Shown here one piece after another: positions 16,291 to 24,727 of a stretch of 64,000 nt of DNA; within the stretch, counting starts at the first letter, position 1, and every line of letters starts with the position of its first letter. This DNA comes from W0P28-013 sp964570565 (GTDB lineage Bacteria > Bacteroidota > Bacteroidia > Bacteroidales > Paludibacteraceae): positions 248,001 to 312,000 of the forward strand of contig CAZMYT010000002.1 of NCBI GenBank assembly GCA_964570565.1. The letters run 5' to 3'. Below the pieces are notes generated by a model, which made no database searches, was not told the origin of the DNA, and worked only from the letters and a program-made list of their open reading frames with translations. A program made the position numbers and the translations under genes.

Positions 16291-19200
16291 TTAGGCATTG
16301 CTACCGTGACAGTTTTTGTATTTCTTCCCACTACCACAAGGACAAAGGTCATTACGTCCCACCGTTTTTTCAGCGTGTATAGGCTGTGTTACTTGGCGTT
16401 CGCGTGTATCTTTTTGCGCTGTTTCGCTAGTGTTTCCACCGCTAAAATCGTCTTTTTGTGTGCGGTAACGGCTGTAATCTGAGCGGCTTTGTGTAGGTGC
16501 TGCTTGACGTACTTGTTCTGGCTCACGCACAGGAATTTGTCCGCGCATCAATACGGAACTAATTTTGCGATTGACACCATTCATCATCGTTTTAAATAAG
16601 TTGAATGACTCCAATTTGTAAATCAATAATGGATCTTTTTGTTCGTATGAGGCATTTTGTACCGATTGGCGTAAATCGTCGAGTTCGCGTAAATGTTCTT
16701 TCCATGCTTCGTCAATGGTAAGTAACATGATGGCTTTTTCGAATGCTTTTACCACTTCTTTTCCTTCTGATTCGTAGGCTGCTTTTAAATTCACTGGGAT
16801 ATTAAACATACGCTTACCATCGGTAATAGGAATCAAAATATTTTCATATTGTTGCCCTTGTTTTTCGTAAACTTGTTTAATTACAGGATAGGCTATTTGA
16901 GCCATGTTTGACATTTTACGTTTGAACGTATTGAATGCGGCGTCGGCTACATCTTCCGTTAATGCATTGGCACGTTTGTTACGAAATACTTCTTCATCAA
17001 ACGGAGCTTCCATAGCAAACGCAGTAAGTAGTTCTGCATTTAAGAACTCAAAATCATTCGCCTCAGAGGCGTCTACTACAATATTTTCAGCGGTATCGTA
17101 TAGCGTGTTTACAATATCTACACCGATACGTTCGCCCATTAAGGCGTGACGGCGTTTGCTATAAACTACGTTACGTTGTGAGTTCATCACGTCATCGTAT
17201 TCCAACAAACGTTTACGGATACCAAAGTTATTTTCTTCGACCTTTTTCTGTGCGCGTTCAATCGATTTTGAAATCATGGAGTGTTCAATCATCTCTCCTT
17301 CTTCAAATCCGAGTTTGTCCATAATGTTTGAAATGCGTTCCGAGCCAAACAGACGCATTAAGTTATCTTCCAAAGATACATAAAATACAGAAGAACCTGG
17401 GTCACCTTGACGACCAGCACGTCCACGTAACTGACGGTCGACGCGACGGCTTTCGTGACGTTCTGTACCAATAATAGCCAAACCGCCCGCTTCTTTTACT
17501 TCAGGTGTTAGTTTGATATCGGTACCACGACCTGCCATGTTGGTAGCAATAGTAACAGTACCAGAGCGACCCGCTTCGGCTACAATGTCCGCTTCTTTTT
17601 GATGTAATTTGGCGTTCAATACATTGTGTTTAATCTTACGCATGGTGAGCATACGGCTCAATAACTCAGAAATCTCAACCGAAGTTGTACCAACCAAAAC
17701 TGGTCGACCTTGTGATACAAGATTCACAATTTCTTCGATAACAGCATTGTATTTTTCGCGTTTAGTTTTGTATACGCGATCTTCTAAATCGTGTCGTGCA
17801 ATGTTGCGGTTAGTTGGAATGACCACCACATCCAATTTGTAGATATCCCAAAACTCACCAGCTTCTGTTTCAGCAGTACCAGTCATACCTGACAATTTTT
17901 GGTACATACGGAAATAGTTTTGTAAAGTGATAGTAGCAAATGTTTGTGTGGCAGCTTCCACTGTTACACGTTCTTTGGCTTCGATAGCTTGGTGTAATCC
18001 GTCGGAATAACGACGACCTTCCATGATACGACCTGTTTGCTCATCTACAATTTTTACTTTATTTTCAATCACTACATATTGATCGTCTTTCTCGAAGAGT
18101 GTATATGCTTTTAGTAATTGATTAACGGTGTGAACACGTTCCGATTTGATGGCGTAATTTTGTAGGATTTCGTCTTTTTTAGCTTGCTTGGCATCGCCAT
18201 CAAGTCCCATATTTTCTACTTCTGAAAGCTCTGCGCCGACATCAGGTAATACAAAAAAGTGTGGGTCGGTAGTGGTTCCTGTAAGTATATCAATACCTTT
18301 ATCGGTCAATTCAATTGAATTGTGTTGTTCGTCAATCACGAATAACAGTGGATCAGTTGCCACATGCATGTTTTTGTTGTTTTCTTGCATGTAGAACTCT
18401 TCGGTTTTGAGCAATTGTTGTTTGATGCCTTGTTCACTCAAAAATTTGATGAGTGGTTTGTTTTTTGGCATGGCTTTGTACGAGCGAAACAATGATAGAG
18501 CACCTTCTTCCTGTTCTTTTTTGTCTCCAGAATTGAGTTTTTGACGGGCTTCTGACAAATATTTGGTAGCCATGGCCGCTTGTTGTTTTACCAACATCTC
18601 GACACGTGGACGATATTCTTCAAATAATTGATCTTCGCCTTTAGGAACTGGACCTGAAATAATTAATGGTGTACGTGCATCATCAATCAATACAGAGTCG
18701 ACCTCATCAACAATCGCGTAATTATGTTTGCGTTGTACTAAATCGAGTGGGCTAGTAGCCATATTATCACGTAAGTAGTCGAAACCAAATTCGTTATTCG
18801 TACCGAACGTAATATCAGCATTATAAGCTTGGCGACGTTCGTCTGAGTTTGGACGATATTTATCAATGCAGTCAACGCTCAAACCGTGGAACATATAAAT
18901 TGGTCCCATCCATTCCGAGTCACGTTTTGCCAAATAATCATTCACGGTTACAATGTGTACGCCGTTGCCAGTTAAGGCGTTGAGGAACACAGGAAGAGTG
19001 GCAACTAATGTTTTACCTTCACCAGTGGCCATTTCGGAAATTTTACCTTTGTGTAACACCACACCACCAATAAGCTGTACATCATAATGCACCATTTCCC
19101 ATTTGAGTAAGTTGCCACCAGCAACCCATTCGTTATGATAAACGGCTTGATTGCCTTCAATTTCTACAAAATCATGTTTAGCGGCTAAATCACGGTCAAA

Positions 19201-19599
19201 ATCATTGGCGGTAACTACAATGGTTTCGTTTTCTTTCAAACGACGTGCTGTATCTTTTACAATGGCAAAAGCCTCAGGAAGAGATTCGTCTAACGTGTGT
19301 TCGAGTTTTTCGGTAATATGTTTCTCGAGTTTATCTATTTCGGTATAGATTTTTTCGCGCTCATTGATTTCTGTTTCCTCAATTTTGGCGCGTAAAGCGG
19401 CTATTTGATCACGCTCGTTTTGTACGACGTCTCGCAAACGTTGTTTGATGGCTTCAGTACGAGCACGTAATTCATCGTTGGTGAGTTGTGCGATAGATGG
19501 ATAAATGGCAGTAATTTTGTCTACAATTGGCATGATTTCTTTTAAATCACGTTGTGCTTTATTACCAAAAAGCTTGGATAAAAAATCGTTAATTCCCAT
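16291..19599 (-). CDS. secA: preprotein translocase ATPase SecA
   Basis: 1102 aa, long for SecA and typical of Bacteroidota. Walker A is GEGKTLVATLP, Walker B is VDEVDSVLIDD, and AGRGTDIKL and QLRGRAGRQGDPGSS are helicase motifs. The C-terminus has the SEC-C zinc motif CPCGSGKKYKNCH. A linker near residues 350-470 is expanded relative to the E. coli protein. SecA drives unfolded preproteins through SecYEG, the first step for the T9SS cargo encoded here. Two perfect copies of a 10-mer sit directly before the ATG. Confidence 0.97.
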   Translation of the reverse strand: MGINDFLSKLFGNKAQRDLKEIMPIVDKITAIYPSIAQLTNDELRARTEAIKQRLRDVVQNERDQIAALRAKIEETEINEREKIYTEIDKLEKHITEKLEHTLDESLPEAFAIVKDTARRLKENETIVVTANDFDRDLAAKHDFVEIEGNQAVYHNEWVAGGNLLKWEMVHYDVQLIGGVVLHKGKISEMATGEGKTLVATLPVFLNALTGNGVHIVTVNDYLAKRDSEWMGPIYMFHGLSVDCIDKYRPNSDERRQAYNADITFGTNNEFGFDYLRDNMATSPLDLVQRKHNYAIVDEVDSVLIDDARTPLIISGPVPKGEDQLFEEYRPRVEMLVKQQAAMATKYLSEARQKLNSGDKKEQEEGALSLFRSYKAMPKNKPLIKFLSEQGIKQQLLKTEEFYMQENNKNMHVATDPLLFVIDEQHNSIELTDKGIDILTGTTTDPHFFVLPDVGAELSEVENMGLDGDAKQAKKDEILQNYAIKSERVHTVNQLLKAYTLFEKDDQYVVIENKVKIVDEQTGRIMEGRRYSDGLHQAIEAKERVTVEAATQTFATITLQNYFRMYQKLSGMTGTAETEAGEFWDIYKLDVVVIPTNRNIARHDLEDRVYKTKREKYNAVIEEIVNLVSQGRPVLVGTTSVEISELLSRMLTMRKIKHNVLNAKLHQKEADIVAEAGRSGTVTIATNMAGRGTDIKLTPEVKEAGGLAIIGTERHESRRVDRQLRGRAGRQGDPGSSVFYVSLEDNLMRLFGSERISNIMDKLGFEEGEMIEHSMISKSIERAQKKVEENNFGIRKRLLEYDDVMNSQRNVVYSKRRHALMGERIGVDIVNTLYDTAENIVVDASEANDFEFLNAELLTAFAMEAPFDEEVFRNKRANALTEDVADAAFNTFKRKMSNMAQIAYPVIKQVYEKQGQQYENILIPITDGKRMFNIPVNLKAAYESEGKEVVKAFEKAIMLLTIDEAWKEHLRELDDLRQSVQNASYEQKDPLLIYKLESFNLFKTMMNGVNRKISSVLMRGQIPVREPEQVRQAAPTQSRSDYSRYRTQKDDFSGGNTSETAQKDTRERQVTQPIHAEKTVGRNDLCPCGSGKKYKNCHGSNA

Positions 19600-19619
19600 G
19601 TTTATAGTGGTTTATAGTG
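19600..19619 (-). repeat. tandem 10-mer directly upstream of the secA start codon
   Basis: GTTTATAGTG occurs twice head to tail on the plus strand at 19600-19609 and 19610-19619 (CACTATAAAC twice on the sense strand). It directly abuts the secA ATG. Confidence 0.7.
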
Positions 19620-19718
19620 TCTATTTTAGAGTTTAAAATAAAGTTGCTTCTCAAGTTATACAAATATGAAGCCATTACCTTTTTTGCTGCCATTTAGGCA
19701 GATTTGAACTTTGGAGTG

Positions 19719-19726
19719 CAAAGATA
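19719..19726 (-). promoter_or_regulatory. -7 promoter element of secA
   Basis: The minus strand reads TATCTTTG in the gap between the MFS gene and secA. It gives a leader of about 115 bases. No good -33 TTTG is visible. Confidence 0.45.
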
Positions 19727-19741
19727 CTAAATTGTTGATAC

Positions 19742-20977
19742 TTATCGGTTATCAGTTAAGTTTTTTTGTGCTACTTGGTAGAGTTTTACTCCAAAAGAGA
19801 AGCAAAGTGAGATGCAGATAATCAAAAGTACGCCAAAAACGAGGTAAGCATTTTCATGACTGAATGCTGTGACTACCGAAAAGATAATGGTTCCGCCAAC
19901 AATAAAAATAAATGTGATGAGGTTGGTGTACGCTATCATATCGCTCAATTTTCCGCCCACGTTTGCTTTTTGGATTAACGCTAAGCAAGGCACTTGAAAA
20001 ATACCGCCAAAAAAGGCGATACCAAAAACAAAAACACCTGCCAATAAAGCTGTTGGTTGGATGAGTAATAATAGTGCCAGTAAAATAGAAATTCCACCCA
20101 AACCTGTGGGAATAAGTCCTTTGCGAATGGTAGTGCCCGAAAATTGTCCTGTGGCGAAACAACCTGTAGCTATGCCAATGGCTGCCATGGCCATCATAAT
20201 GCCTGTTTCTGAATTTGTTAATTGCAATTCATTGTGGCAATAAATGACTAAATTCATTTGTAAAATGCCGCCAATGAGCCATAAAAATGAGGCTCCAAAT
20301 ACACCAAGGTTGAGTAGTGGATAATGGCGAGCAAAGCGATACGAATCGATTATAAATTTGATAGGACGAATCGTTTGTGATTCGTGAGGTGTTTCATGCT
20401 CTTCTGTTCGGATGTTACGTGCGCCATAATAACCCATGATGGCTAGTATCAGGAATAATCCACACGTCAGTAAAGTGGAGTAGTTGTCGGAAATGGTAGC
20501 TGCCATCACAGTTCCCATTAAAATCCCTAAAAATGCCATCGATTCAAAAATACCGCTGCCGTATGAAACGCCTTTTTCGCCTCCAATATCACGAATTAAG
20601 CTGTATTTGGCAGGCGAGTAAAGTGAACTTTGAATGCCCATAAGCAACACACTTGCTAGTGCTAGCCACACCCATTGATTGATAAAGGCTAAGCAGGCTA
20701 ACGCCATAATAGGTAACTCGGCTAATTTGGCTACTCTGAGCACTTTTTGATGCTGATATATTCTGGAAAGTTTAGCGGCGAAAGGCGATAGGATCAAATA
20801 AGGTACAACCAATGCGGCGGAAACCAGCGAAATCAATTGCGATTGGGTGAGCCATGTTGGAAGTTGCCACGAGATAGCTATAAAAATGATACAATGTTTC
20901 AGGAAATTATCGTTGAAAACGCCCAGAAAATTTGTGGCGAATAATAAAAACCAGTTCGTGCGTTGTGATTGTATCAT
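19742..20977 (-). CDS. MFS transporter of the LplT-like (lysophospholipid) type
   Basis: 411 aa of almost continuous hydrophobic segments, consistent with 12 membrane helices. The N-terminal NFLGVFNDNFLKH is the signature of LplT/Aas-associated MFS proteins. SPAKYSLIRDIGGEKGVSYGSG and FGGIFQVPCLALIQ follow the same family. LplT carries lysophospholipids inward across the inner membrane. No acyltransferase is fused or adjacent, so the substrate is an inference. The -7 box lies only five bases before the ATG. Confidence 0.7.
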   Translation of the reverse strand: MIQSQRTNWFLLFATNFLGVFNDNFLKHCIIFIAISWQLPTWLTQSQLISLVSAALVVPYLILSPFAAKLSRIYQHQKVLRVAKLAELPIMALACLAFINQWVWLALASVLLMGIQSSLYSPAKYSLIRDIGGEKGVSYGSGIFESMAFLGILMGTVMAATISDNYSTLLTCGLFLILAIMGYYGARNIRTEEHETPHESQTIRPIKFIIDSYRFARHYPLLNLGVFGASFLWLIGGILQMNLVIYCHNELQLTNSETGIMMAMAAIGIATGCFATGQFSGTTIRKGLIPTGLGGISILLALLLLIQPTALLAGVFVFGIAFFGGIFQVPCLALIQKANVGGKLSDMIAYTNLITFIFIVGGTIIFSVVTAFSHENAYLVFGVLLIICISLCFSFGVKLYQVAQKNLTDNR

Positions 20978-20982
20978 GGGTA

Positions 20983-20990
20983 CAAAATTA
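20983..20990 (-). promoter_or_regulatory. -7 element at the MFS gene, implying a leaderless or near-leaderless mRNA
   Basis: The minus strand reads TAATTTTG, ending five bases before the ATG at 20977. No -33 element is evident. Confidence 0.35.
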
Positions 20991-21044
20991 CATAAAATCT
21001 AGAATAAAATAGGTAAAGTGTTCTCCAAATTCAAAAAATAGCTG

Positions 21045-21052
21045 TACTTTTG
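21045..21052 (+). promoter_or_regulatory. -7 promoter element of tRNA-Gly
   Basis: TACTTTTG lies 13 bases upstream of the first base of the mature tRNA. The -33 region is weak (TTC at 21021-21023). Confidence 0.5.
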
Positions 21053-21065
21053 CATACCATTTTTT

Positions 21066-21138
21066 GCGGCAGTAGCTCAGTTGGTAGAGCATCAGCTTCC
21101 CAAGCTGAGGGTCACGAGTTCGAGTCTCGCTTGCCGCT
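21066..21138 (+). tRNA. tRNA-Gly (anticodon CCC)
   Basis: A full cloverleaf can be drawn: acceptor GCGGCAG/TTGCCGC, D arm GCTC/GAGC, anticodon stem TCAGC/GCTGA with loop TTCCCAA, and a T arm with TTCGAGT. The anticodon CCC reads GGG. The discriminator is T, as usual for Gly, and CCA is not encoded. One A-C mismatch closes the T stem. Confidence 0.93.
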
Positions 21139-21143
21139 CTTTT

Positions 21144-21176
21144 CGAGGCATTCCTTTGGTGGAGTGCCTCGTTTTT
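21144..21176 (+). terminator. terminator after tRNA-Gly
   Basis: CGAGGCA and TGCCTCG arms, with an inner TCC/GGA, are followed by TTTTT, six bases after the tRNA. Confidence 0.85.
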
Positions 21177-21211
21177 GTTTCGATAGTGTCAACTTTAACA
21201 GTTTGATACGG

Positions 21212-21241
21212 TTTGTAAGTAAGTAAAAATGTGTATCTTTG
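21212..21241 (+). promoter_or_regulatory. promoter of the Big2/T9SS cargo gene
   Basis: TTTG at 21212-21215 and TATCTTTG at 21234-21241 are 18 bases apart; the ATG at 21269 follows. Confidence 0.6.
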
Positions 21242-21268
21242 CCTCGTAAAACTTAATATCTAATTATC

Positions 21269-23017
21269 ATGAATTATTTGTCCCTTTTAAAAACTACAGT
21301 TCTTTTCCTATTGCTGTCGTGTGCAGCGTCTATTTTTGCTGAGTCCATTACGTATAACGTCGTAAAAGATGACGATTTGAAATACGTTATAAAACCATTT
21401 GGTACGAAGCCTGCTTATTCATACGCCGAATTTAATAACGAATTTGGTAATGTTGTTGGTAATCGTTACAACCAAATTCCGAAAGATAAAAAGGCAGAAC
21501 TCTATTTAGTTGGTTGGGAAGGTTGTACTATCAAAAGTATTACGTTCAACATGTGTTCTAACGCTAAATCGGGTGGCGCATCTTTCAAAGTAATGGCTGG
21601 TACTACATCGCTTTTCAATATGGGCTCAACAGCATTCAATAGCCCTCAATGGTATGGTTCGTGGGTAAGCCACATCAACTATGTTTATGTAGATGTTACC
21701 AAAACAATGACCACCAATCATGTGGTTCAACCAGATGAAGACATTTCGATTGTGATTACTGGAACTGAAAGTTCTGTGTATATCAACAGCTACACTATTG
21801 AATATGAACCAAGTGCTACACCTACAGAGAGTGCTATGGGTTATCAATACGAAAAAGTGGGTAAAAACGGCACCATTGTCGATGGTGACGATATTTTGAT
21901 TTATTATTCAGGTGTTGCTGCTGGTGATATTGATACCACTCAAACATATCCTTACATGGATGTTTATTCAGTACATAATATTTTGGATGTTTATGAGCCA
22001 GAATTTATGTATTTCAAATTACGCAAAAATGGTACTGCTTGGAACTTGGTGAACCAGTATAGCGACACACTTGGAGCAACCGCTGCTAAAAAATTAGCTT
22101 GGAATAAAGGCGGTATGGATTGGAATATTGCATTAACGTTTGACGGCGCTGAAATTGCTAATACAAATACCGATTATGGAACATTGCGTTTCAATCAACC
22201 AGAAGCAAGTTATGCCCGTATTACCAACTACACATCAACTACAACGCCATTGCCATATATTTACAAACGTGTTAAGCAAAATCAACCCATTGTGGCTACT
22301 TCGTTAACATTGCGTTCTACTCTTAATGTGTCGCTTTGTCAAGATACAGCTATTTTACGTGCTACAATATTACCAGCAACGGCTACCGACAAACGTACAA
22401 CTTGGAAATCGTCAGACGAAGCAATTGCTACTGTGGCCGACGGGATTGTGCGTCCAGTAAGTATTGGTAGTGTCGATATTATTGTGTTTAATAGCGATAG
22501 CACCCTTACCGATACGTGTCGTGTAAGTGTAAGTGCCTGCCCAGTTTCAGTTACAGGAGTTACGCTTGATTCTACACAATTAACATTAAATATGTGTGGA
22601 ACACAAACCTTTACACTTGTAGCAACTGTGCTTCCTCAAGACGCAGCGATTAAAACGGTGATGTGGGAATCGTCTAACGAGGCGGTGGCAACGGTTACAG
22701 CTGGAACAGTAACTGCTGTGGCAGCTGGTACAGCTACTATTACAGTTACAACCACTGATGGCGGATTTGCAGCTACATGTGCGGTTACGGTAGAAGAATG
22801 CGGTAGCGGTTTACACCAAGTAGTGATAGCTGGCGTGTACACAAGCCAAGGTAAAATCAGGATTGAACAAAATATGCCTGTTGATGTAACTATCTATAAT
22901 GTGTTAGGCCAATTGATGATCTCGAGCAATCAAGTTCAAAATGCAGAGTTTGCTGTTCAACAAGGTGTTTATCTTGTGAAAATTGGCAATTCAGTGATGA
23001 AAGTGGCGGTAAAATAA
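21269..23017 (+). CDS. secreted protein with two Big2 Ig-like domains and a T9SS tail
   Basis: 582 aa. Signal peptide at 1-24 (LFLLLSCAASIFA). Residues 25-340 hold beta-rich sequence of no family I can name. Two bacterial Ig-like (Big2) domains follow at about 343-425 and 427-512. Each has the repeating pattern LPATATDKRTTWKSSDEAIA or LPQDAAIKTVMWESSNEAVA, then ATVxxGxVxxVxxGxxxI. The last ~65 residues are a T9SS sorting tail (VDVTIYNVLGQLMIS, GVYLVKIGNSVMKVAVK). Big2 domains usually space or present adhesive or enzymatic heads at the surface. Monocistronic, with its own promoter and terminator. Confidence 0.8.
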   Translation: MNYLSLLKTTVLFLLLSCAASIFAESITYNVVKDDDLKYVIKPFGTKPAYSYAEFNNEFGNVVGNRYNQIPKDKKAELYLVGWEGCTIKSITFNMCSNAKSGGASFKVMAGTTSLFNMGSTAFNSPQWYGSWVSHINYVYVDVTKTMTTNHVVQPDEDISIVITGTESSVYINSYTIEYEPSATPTESAMGYQYEKVGKNGTIVDGDDILIYYSGVAAGDIDTTQTYPYMDVYSVHNILDVYEPEFMYFKLRKNGTAWNLVNQYSDTLGATAAKKLAWNKGGMDWNIALTFDGAEIANTNTDYGTLRFNQPEASYARITNYTSTTTPLPYIYKRVKQNQPIVATSLTLRSTLNVSLCQDTAILRATILPATATDKRTTWKSSDEAIATVADGIVRPVSIGSVDIIVFNSDSTLTDTCRVSVSACPVSVTGVTLDSTQLTLNMCGTQTFTLVATVLPQDAAIKTVMWESSNEAVATVTAGTVTAVAAGTATITVTTTDGGFAATCAVTVEECGSGLHQVVIAGVYTSQGKIRIEQNMPVDVTIYNVLGQLMISSNQVQNAEFAVQQGVYLVKIGNSVMKVAVK

Positions 23018-23036
23018 ACCAAACACTTTTAAATAT

Positions 23037-23078
23037 AAACGAGGCTGAAAATCGCATGGTTTTCAGCCTCGTTTGTGT
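23037..23078 (+). terminator. terminator after the Big2/T9SS gene
   Basis: A 15-bp perfect stem (AAACGAGGCTGAAAA with TTTTCAGCCTCGTTT, eight-base loop) begins 19 bases after the stop and runs into a T-rich stretch. Confidence 0.85.
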
Positions 23079-23096
23079 TTAGGAACATATAAAAAG

Positions 23097-23126
23097 AAAA
23101 GCGTTTGAATTTCTTCAAACGCTTTT
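23097..23126 (-). terminator. terminator of the CAT-anticodon tRNA
   Basis: AAAAGCGTTTGAA and TTCAAACGCTTTT pair perfectly around TTTC, directly at the 3' end of the minus-strand tRNA. Confidence 0.75.
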
Positions 23127-23202
23127 GGTGGGCCCAGCTGGACTTGAACCAGCGACCTGCGGGTTATGAGTCCGATGCTCTAACCAACTGAGCTATAGGC
23201 CC
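23126..23202 (-). tRNA. tRNA with CAT anticodon (tRNA-Ile2 or elongator tRNA-Met)
   Basis: Acceptor GGGCCTA/TGGGCCC, D arm with AGTTGGTTA, anticodon loop CTCATAA, T arm with TTCAAGT, and an encoded CCA. The T-arm half (GTCGCTGGTTCAAGTCCAGC) resembles the lysidine-modified tRNA-Ile2 of other bacteria more than elongator tRNA-Met. Automatic annotation would normally print Met. The choice between the two is not settled by sequence alone. Confidence 0.9.
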
Positions 23203-23229
23203 CCTCGCTGTCGATACAAAGTTTTTTGT

Positions 23230-23237
23230 TATCTTTG
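23230..23237 (+). promoter_or_regulatory. possible -7 element for the HAD phosphatase gene
   Basis: TATCTTTG on the plus strand, 122 bases before the ATG at 23360, without a good -33 box. Confidence 0.3.
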
Positions 23238-23359
23238 CAAAGTGATGCAAAAGTAACACAATTTTTCATTTTATGCAACAGCTTATTGGTTAAAAGTTAA
23301 AGCCCTCATTTTAACCAATTGTAGGTCAATTTTTTAGTAAGCTATAACCGATTATTTTC

Positions 23360-23986
23360 ATGGATTTTACTTCTATTTCTACGTTGATTTTTGACTTTGG
23401 TGGTGTGTTGATTAACCTGAAACGCGAAGCTGCTATTGACGCTTTTCGTAAATTAGGTTTGGATACCGCCGACCAATTACTCGATAACTACGTGCAGTCT
23501 GGTATTTTTATGCAGTTAGAAAATGGTTCACTTTCTGCTGTCGATTTTCGTGACGAAGTACGCAAACTCACTGCCCCCACAGTAACCGATGAACAAATAG
23601 ATCAAGCATTATATGCTTTTCTACTTGATATTCCAGCCGAGAAATTGGAATTACTTTTGGCGTTGCGGCGTAAATTTCGTGTGGTGATGTTGAGTAACAC
23701 CAATCCCATACATTTTCCGTGGTGCACCGCTACCAAATTTACTTACAAAGGTCATCAATTAGGCGATTTTTTTGACGCTTGTTACCTCTCATACGAGCTC
23801 AAATGTTCTAAACCAGATGCCGAAATCTTTCATAAACTGTTGTCAGCCGAAGGCGTTGCACCAGAATCTTGCCTGTTTTTTGATGATGGTATTCAGAACA
23901 TACAAGCTGCTCAAGCACTTCATTTTCAAACGGTTTTAGTAAAACCAAACGAAGATTTACGTCCGTACTTCGCATCCGTCCTGTAA
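23360..23986 (+). CDS. HAD superfamily (IA) phosphatase, YihX-like
   Basis: 208 aa. HAD motifs in order: nucleophile DFGGVL (the second Asp of DxD is Gly, as in YihX-type proteins), LSNTNP (motif II), KCSKPDAEIF (motif III lysine) and FFDDGIQNI (motif IV acids). A helical cap lies between about 20 and 90. YihX-like enzymes dephosphorylate small sugar phosphates such as glucose-1-phosphate. The substrate here is not known. Monocistronic, upstream of the Fur-family gene. Confidence 0.82.
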   Translation: MDFTSISTLIFDFGGVLINLKREAAIDAFRKLGLDTADQLLDNYVQSGIFMQLENGSLSAVDFRDEVRKLTAPTVTDEQIDQALYAFLLDIPAEKLELLLALRRKFRVVMLSNTNPIHFPWCTATKFTYKGHQLGDFFDACYLSYELKCSKPDAEIFHKLLSAEGVAPESCLFFDDGIQNIQAAQALHFQTVLVKPNEDLRPYFASVL

Positions 23987-24013
23987 TTTATTCAGTTAAA
24001 AATAGTTAATTTA

Positions 24014-24045
24014 TTTGGAGCGTTTATAAATAAACTCTACTTTTG
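24014..24045 (+). promoter_or_regulatory. promoter of the PerR/Fur-like gene
   Basis: TTTG at 24014-24017 and TACTTTTG at 24038-24045 are 20 bases apart, so transcription should start near 24050. Confidence 0.7.
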
Positions 24046-24059
24046 CAATGGATATAAAA

Positions 24060-24074
24060 TTGTAATGATTACAA
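24060..24074 (+). promoter_or_regulatory. 7-1-7 inverted repeat, likely Fur/PerR operator
   Basis: TTGTAAT-G-ATTACAA is a perfect 15-base 7-1-7 palindrome, the form bound by Fur-family dimers. It lies between the promoter and the ATG at 24082, where binding would block transcription. This suggests autoregulation. Confidence 0.6.
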
Positions 24075-24081
24075 ATTTGAT

Positions 24082-24507
24082 ATGAAATCTGATTTTAATG
24101 CCTATAATTATTTGTTGCAGCACGATATTAAACCATCGGTTCAACGATTAGCCATTATTAATTACTTGTATGAGCATCGTACGCATCCTACGGCCGACGA
24201 AATTTATGCAGGATTAATTGATCAGATTCCTACATTATCGAAAACAACGGTGTATAATACGCTCAATTTATTTCACCAACAAGCGGCTATTTTGGCCTTG
24301 ACCATTGATGATAAAAATGTACGTTTTGATATAGATACTTCCGATCATGCTCATTTTAAATGTTTAAATTGCGAGAAAGTATTTGATGTACCTGCTGTGT
24401 TAGACTCCGTTACTTCCGTTGCGTTAGAGCATGGTTTTGTAGTCACCGAAAAACATTTGTATCTCAAAGGGTATTGTTCAAGTTGCAACGAAAGCCCGAA
24501 CAAGTAA
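24082..24507 (+). CDS. Fur-family (PerR-like) transcriptional regulator
   Basis: 141 aa, usual length. The N-terminal winged helix (about 10-80) contains HPTADEIYAGL and LSKTTVYNTLNLF, the Fur-family recognition region. The C-terminal dimer and metal domain has HAHFKCLNCEKVFDV and YCSSC, giving the two CxxC pairs of the structural zinc site. The spacing before a rubredoxin and a rubrerythrin gene is the classic PerR context, so peroxide sensing is more likely than iron sensing. That is an inference from context; the sensing residues were not checked by alignment. Confidence 0.85.
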   Translation: MKSDFNAYNYLLQHDIKPSVQRLAIINYLYEHRTHPTADEIYAGLIDQIPTLSKTTVYNTLNLFHQQAAILALTIDDKNVRFDIDTSDHAHFKCLNCEKVFDVPAVLDSVTSVALEHGFVVTEKHLYLKGYCSSCNESPNK

Positions 24508-24529
24508 TAACTTTTAAACCTAAACTATT

Positions 24530-24646
24530 ATGAAAAAATTTGTTTGTACTGTTTGTGGTTATGTGCACGAAGGTGACGAAGCTCCTGAAATTTGCCCACG
24601 TTGTAAACAACCAAAAGAGAAATTTAAAGAGGTAACCTCTGATTAA
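24530..24646 (+). CDS. 38-aa stand-alone rubredoxin-like protein
   Basis: A short frame with ATG at 24530 and TAA at 24644-24646, in the gap after the PerR-like gene. It has C6xxC9 and C22xxC25 and the sequence CTVCGYVHEGDEAPEICPRC. Over its first ~34 residues it differs from the N-terminus of the rubrerythrin 80 bases downstream at only three positions (plus one Lys indel), so it is a partial tandem duplication kept in frame with both cysteine pairs intact. It is shorter than ordinary rubredoxins (about 52 aa). A role as an electron carrier to rubrerythrin is plausible but unproven. Confidence 0.72.
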   Translation: MKKFVCTVCGYVHEGDEAPEICPRCKQPKEKFKEVTSD

Positions 24647-24727
24647 TATTGAAAAAGAGTGCTACTAAATAGCAACTTACAAAATGTATAACTAAGCTAA
24701 CATTTAATATATAAAATAATAACAATC

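Noticed and set aside
23041..23126. Two close inverted repeats that could suggest a mobile-element end
   Set aside because: They are two terminators, one for the Big2/T9SS gene and one for the minus-strand tRNA; no transposase or target duplication is present.
23126..23202. Initiator tRNA-fMet
   Set aside because: The first base pair is a normal G-C and the anticodon stem lacks the three consecutive G-C pairs of initiators, so Ile2 or elongator Met is preferred.
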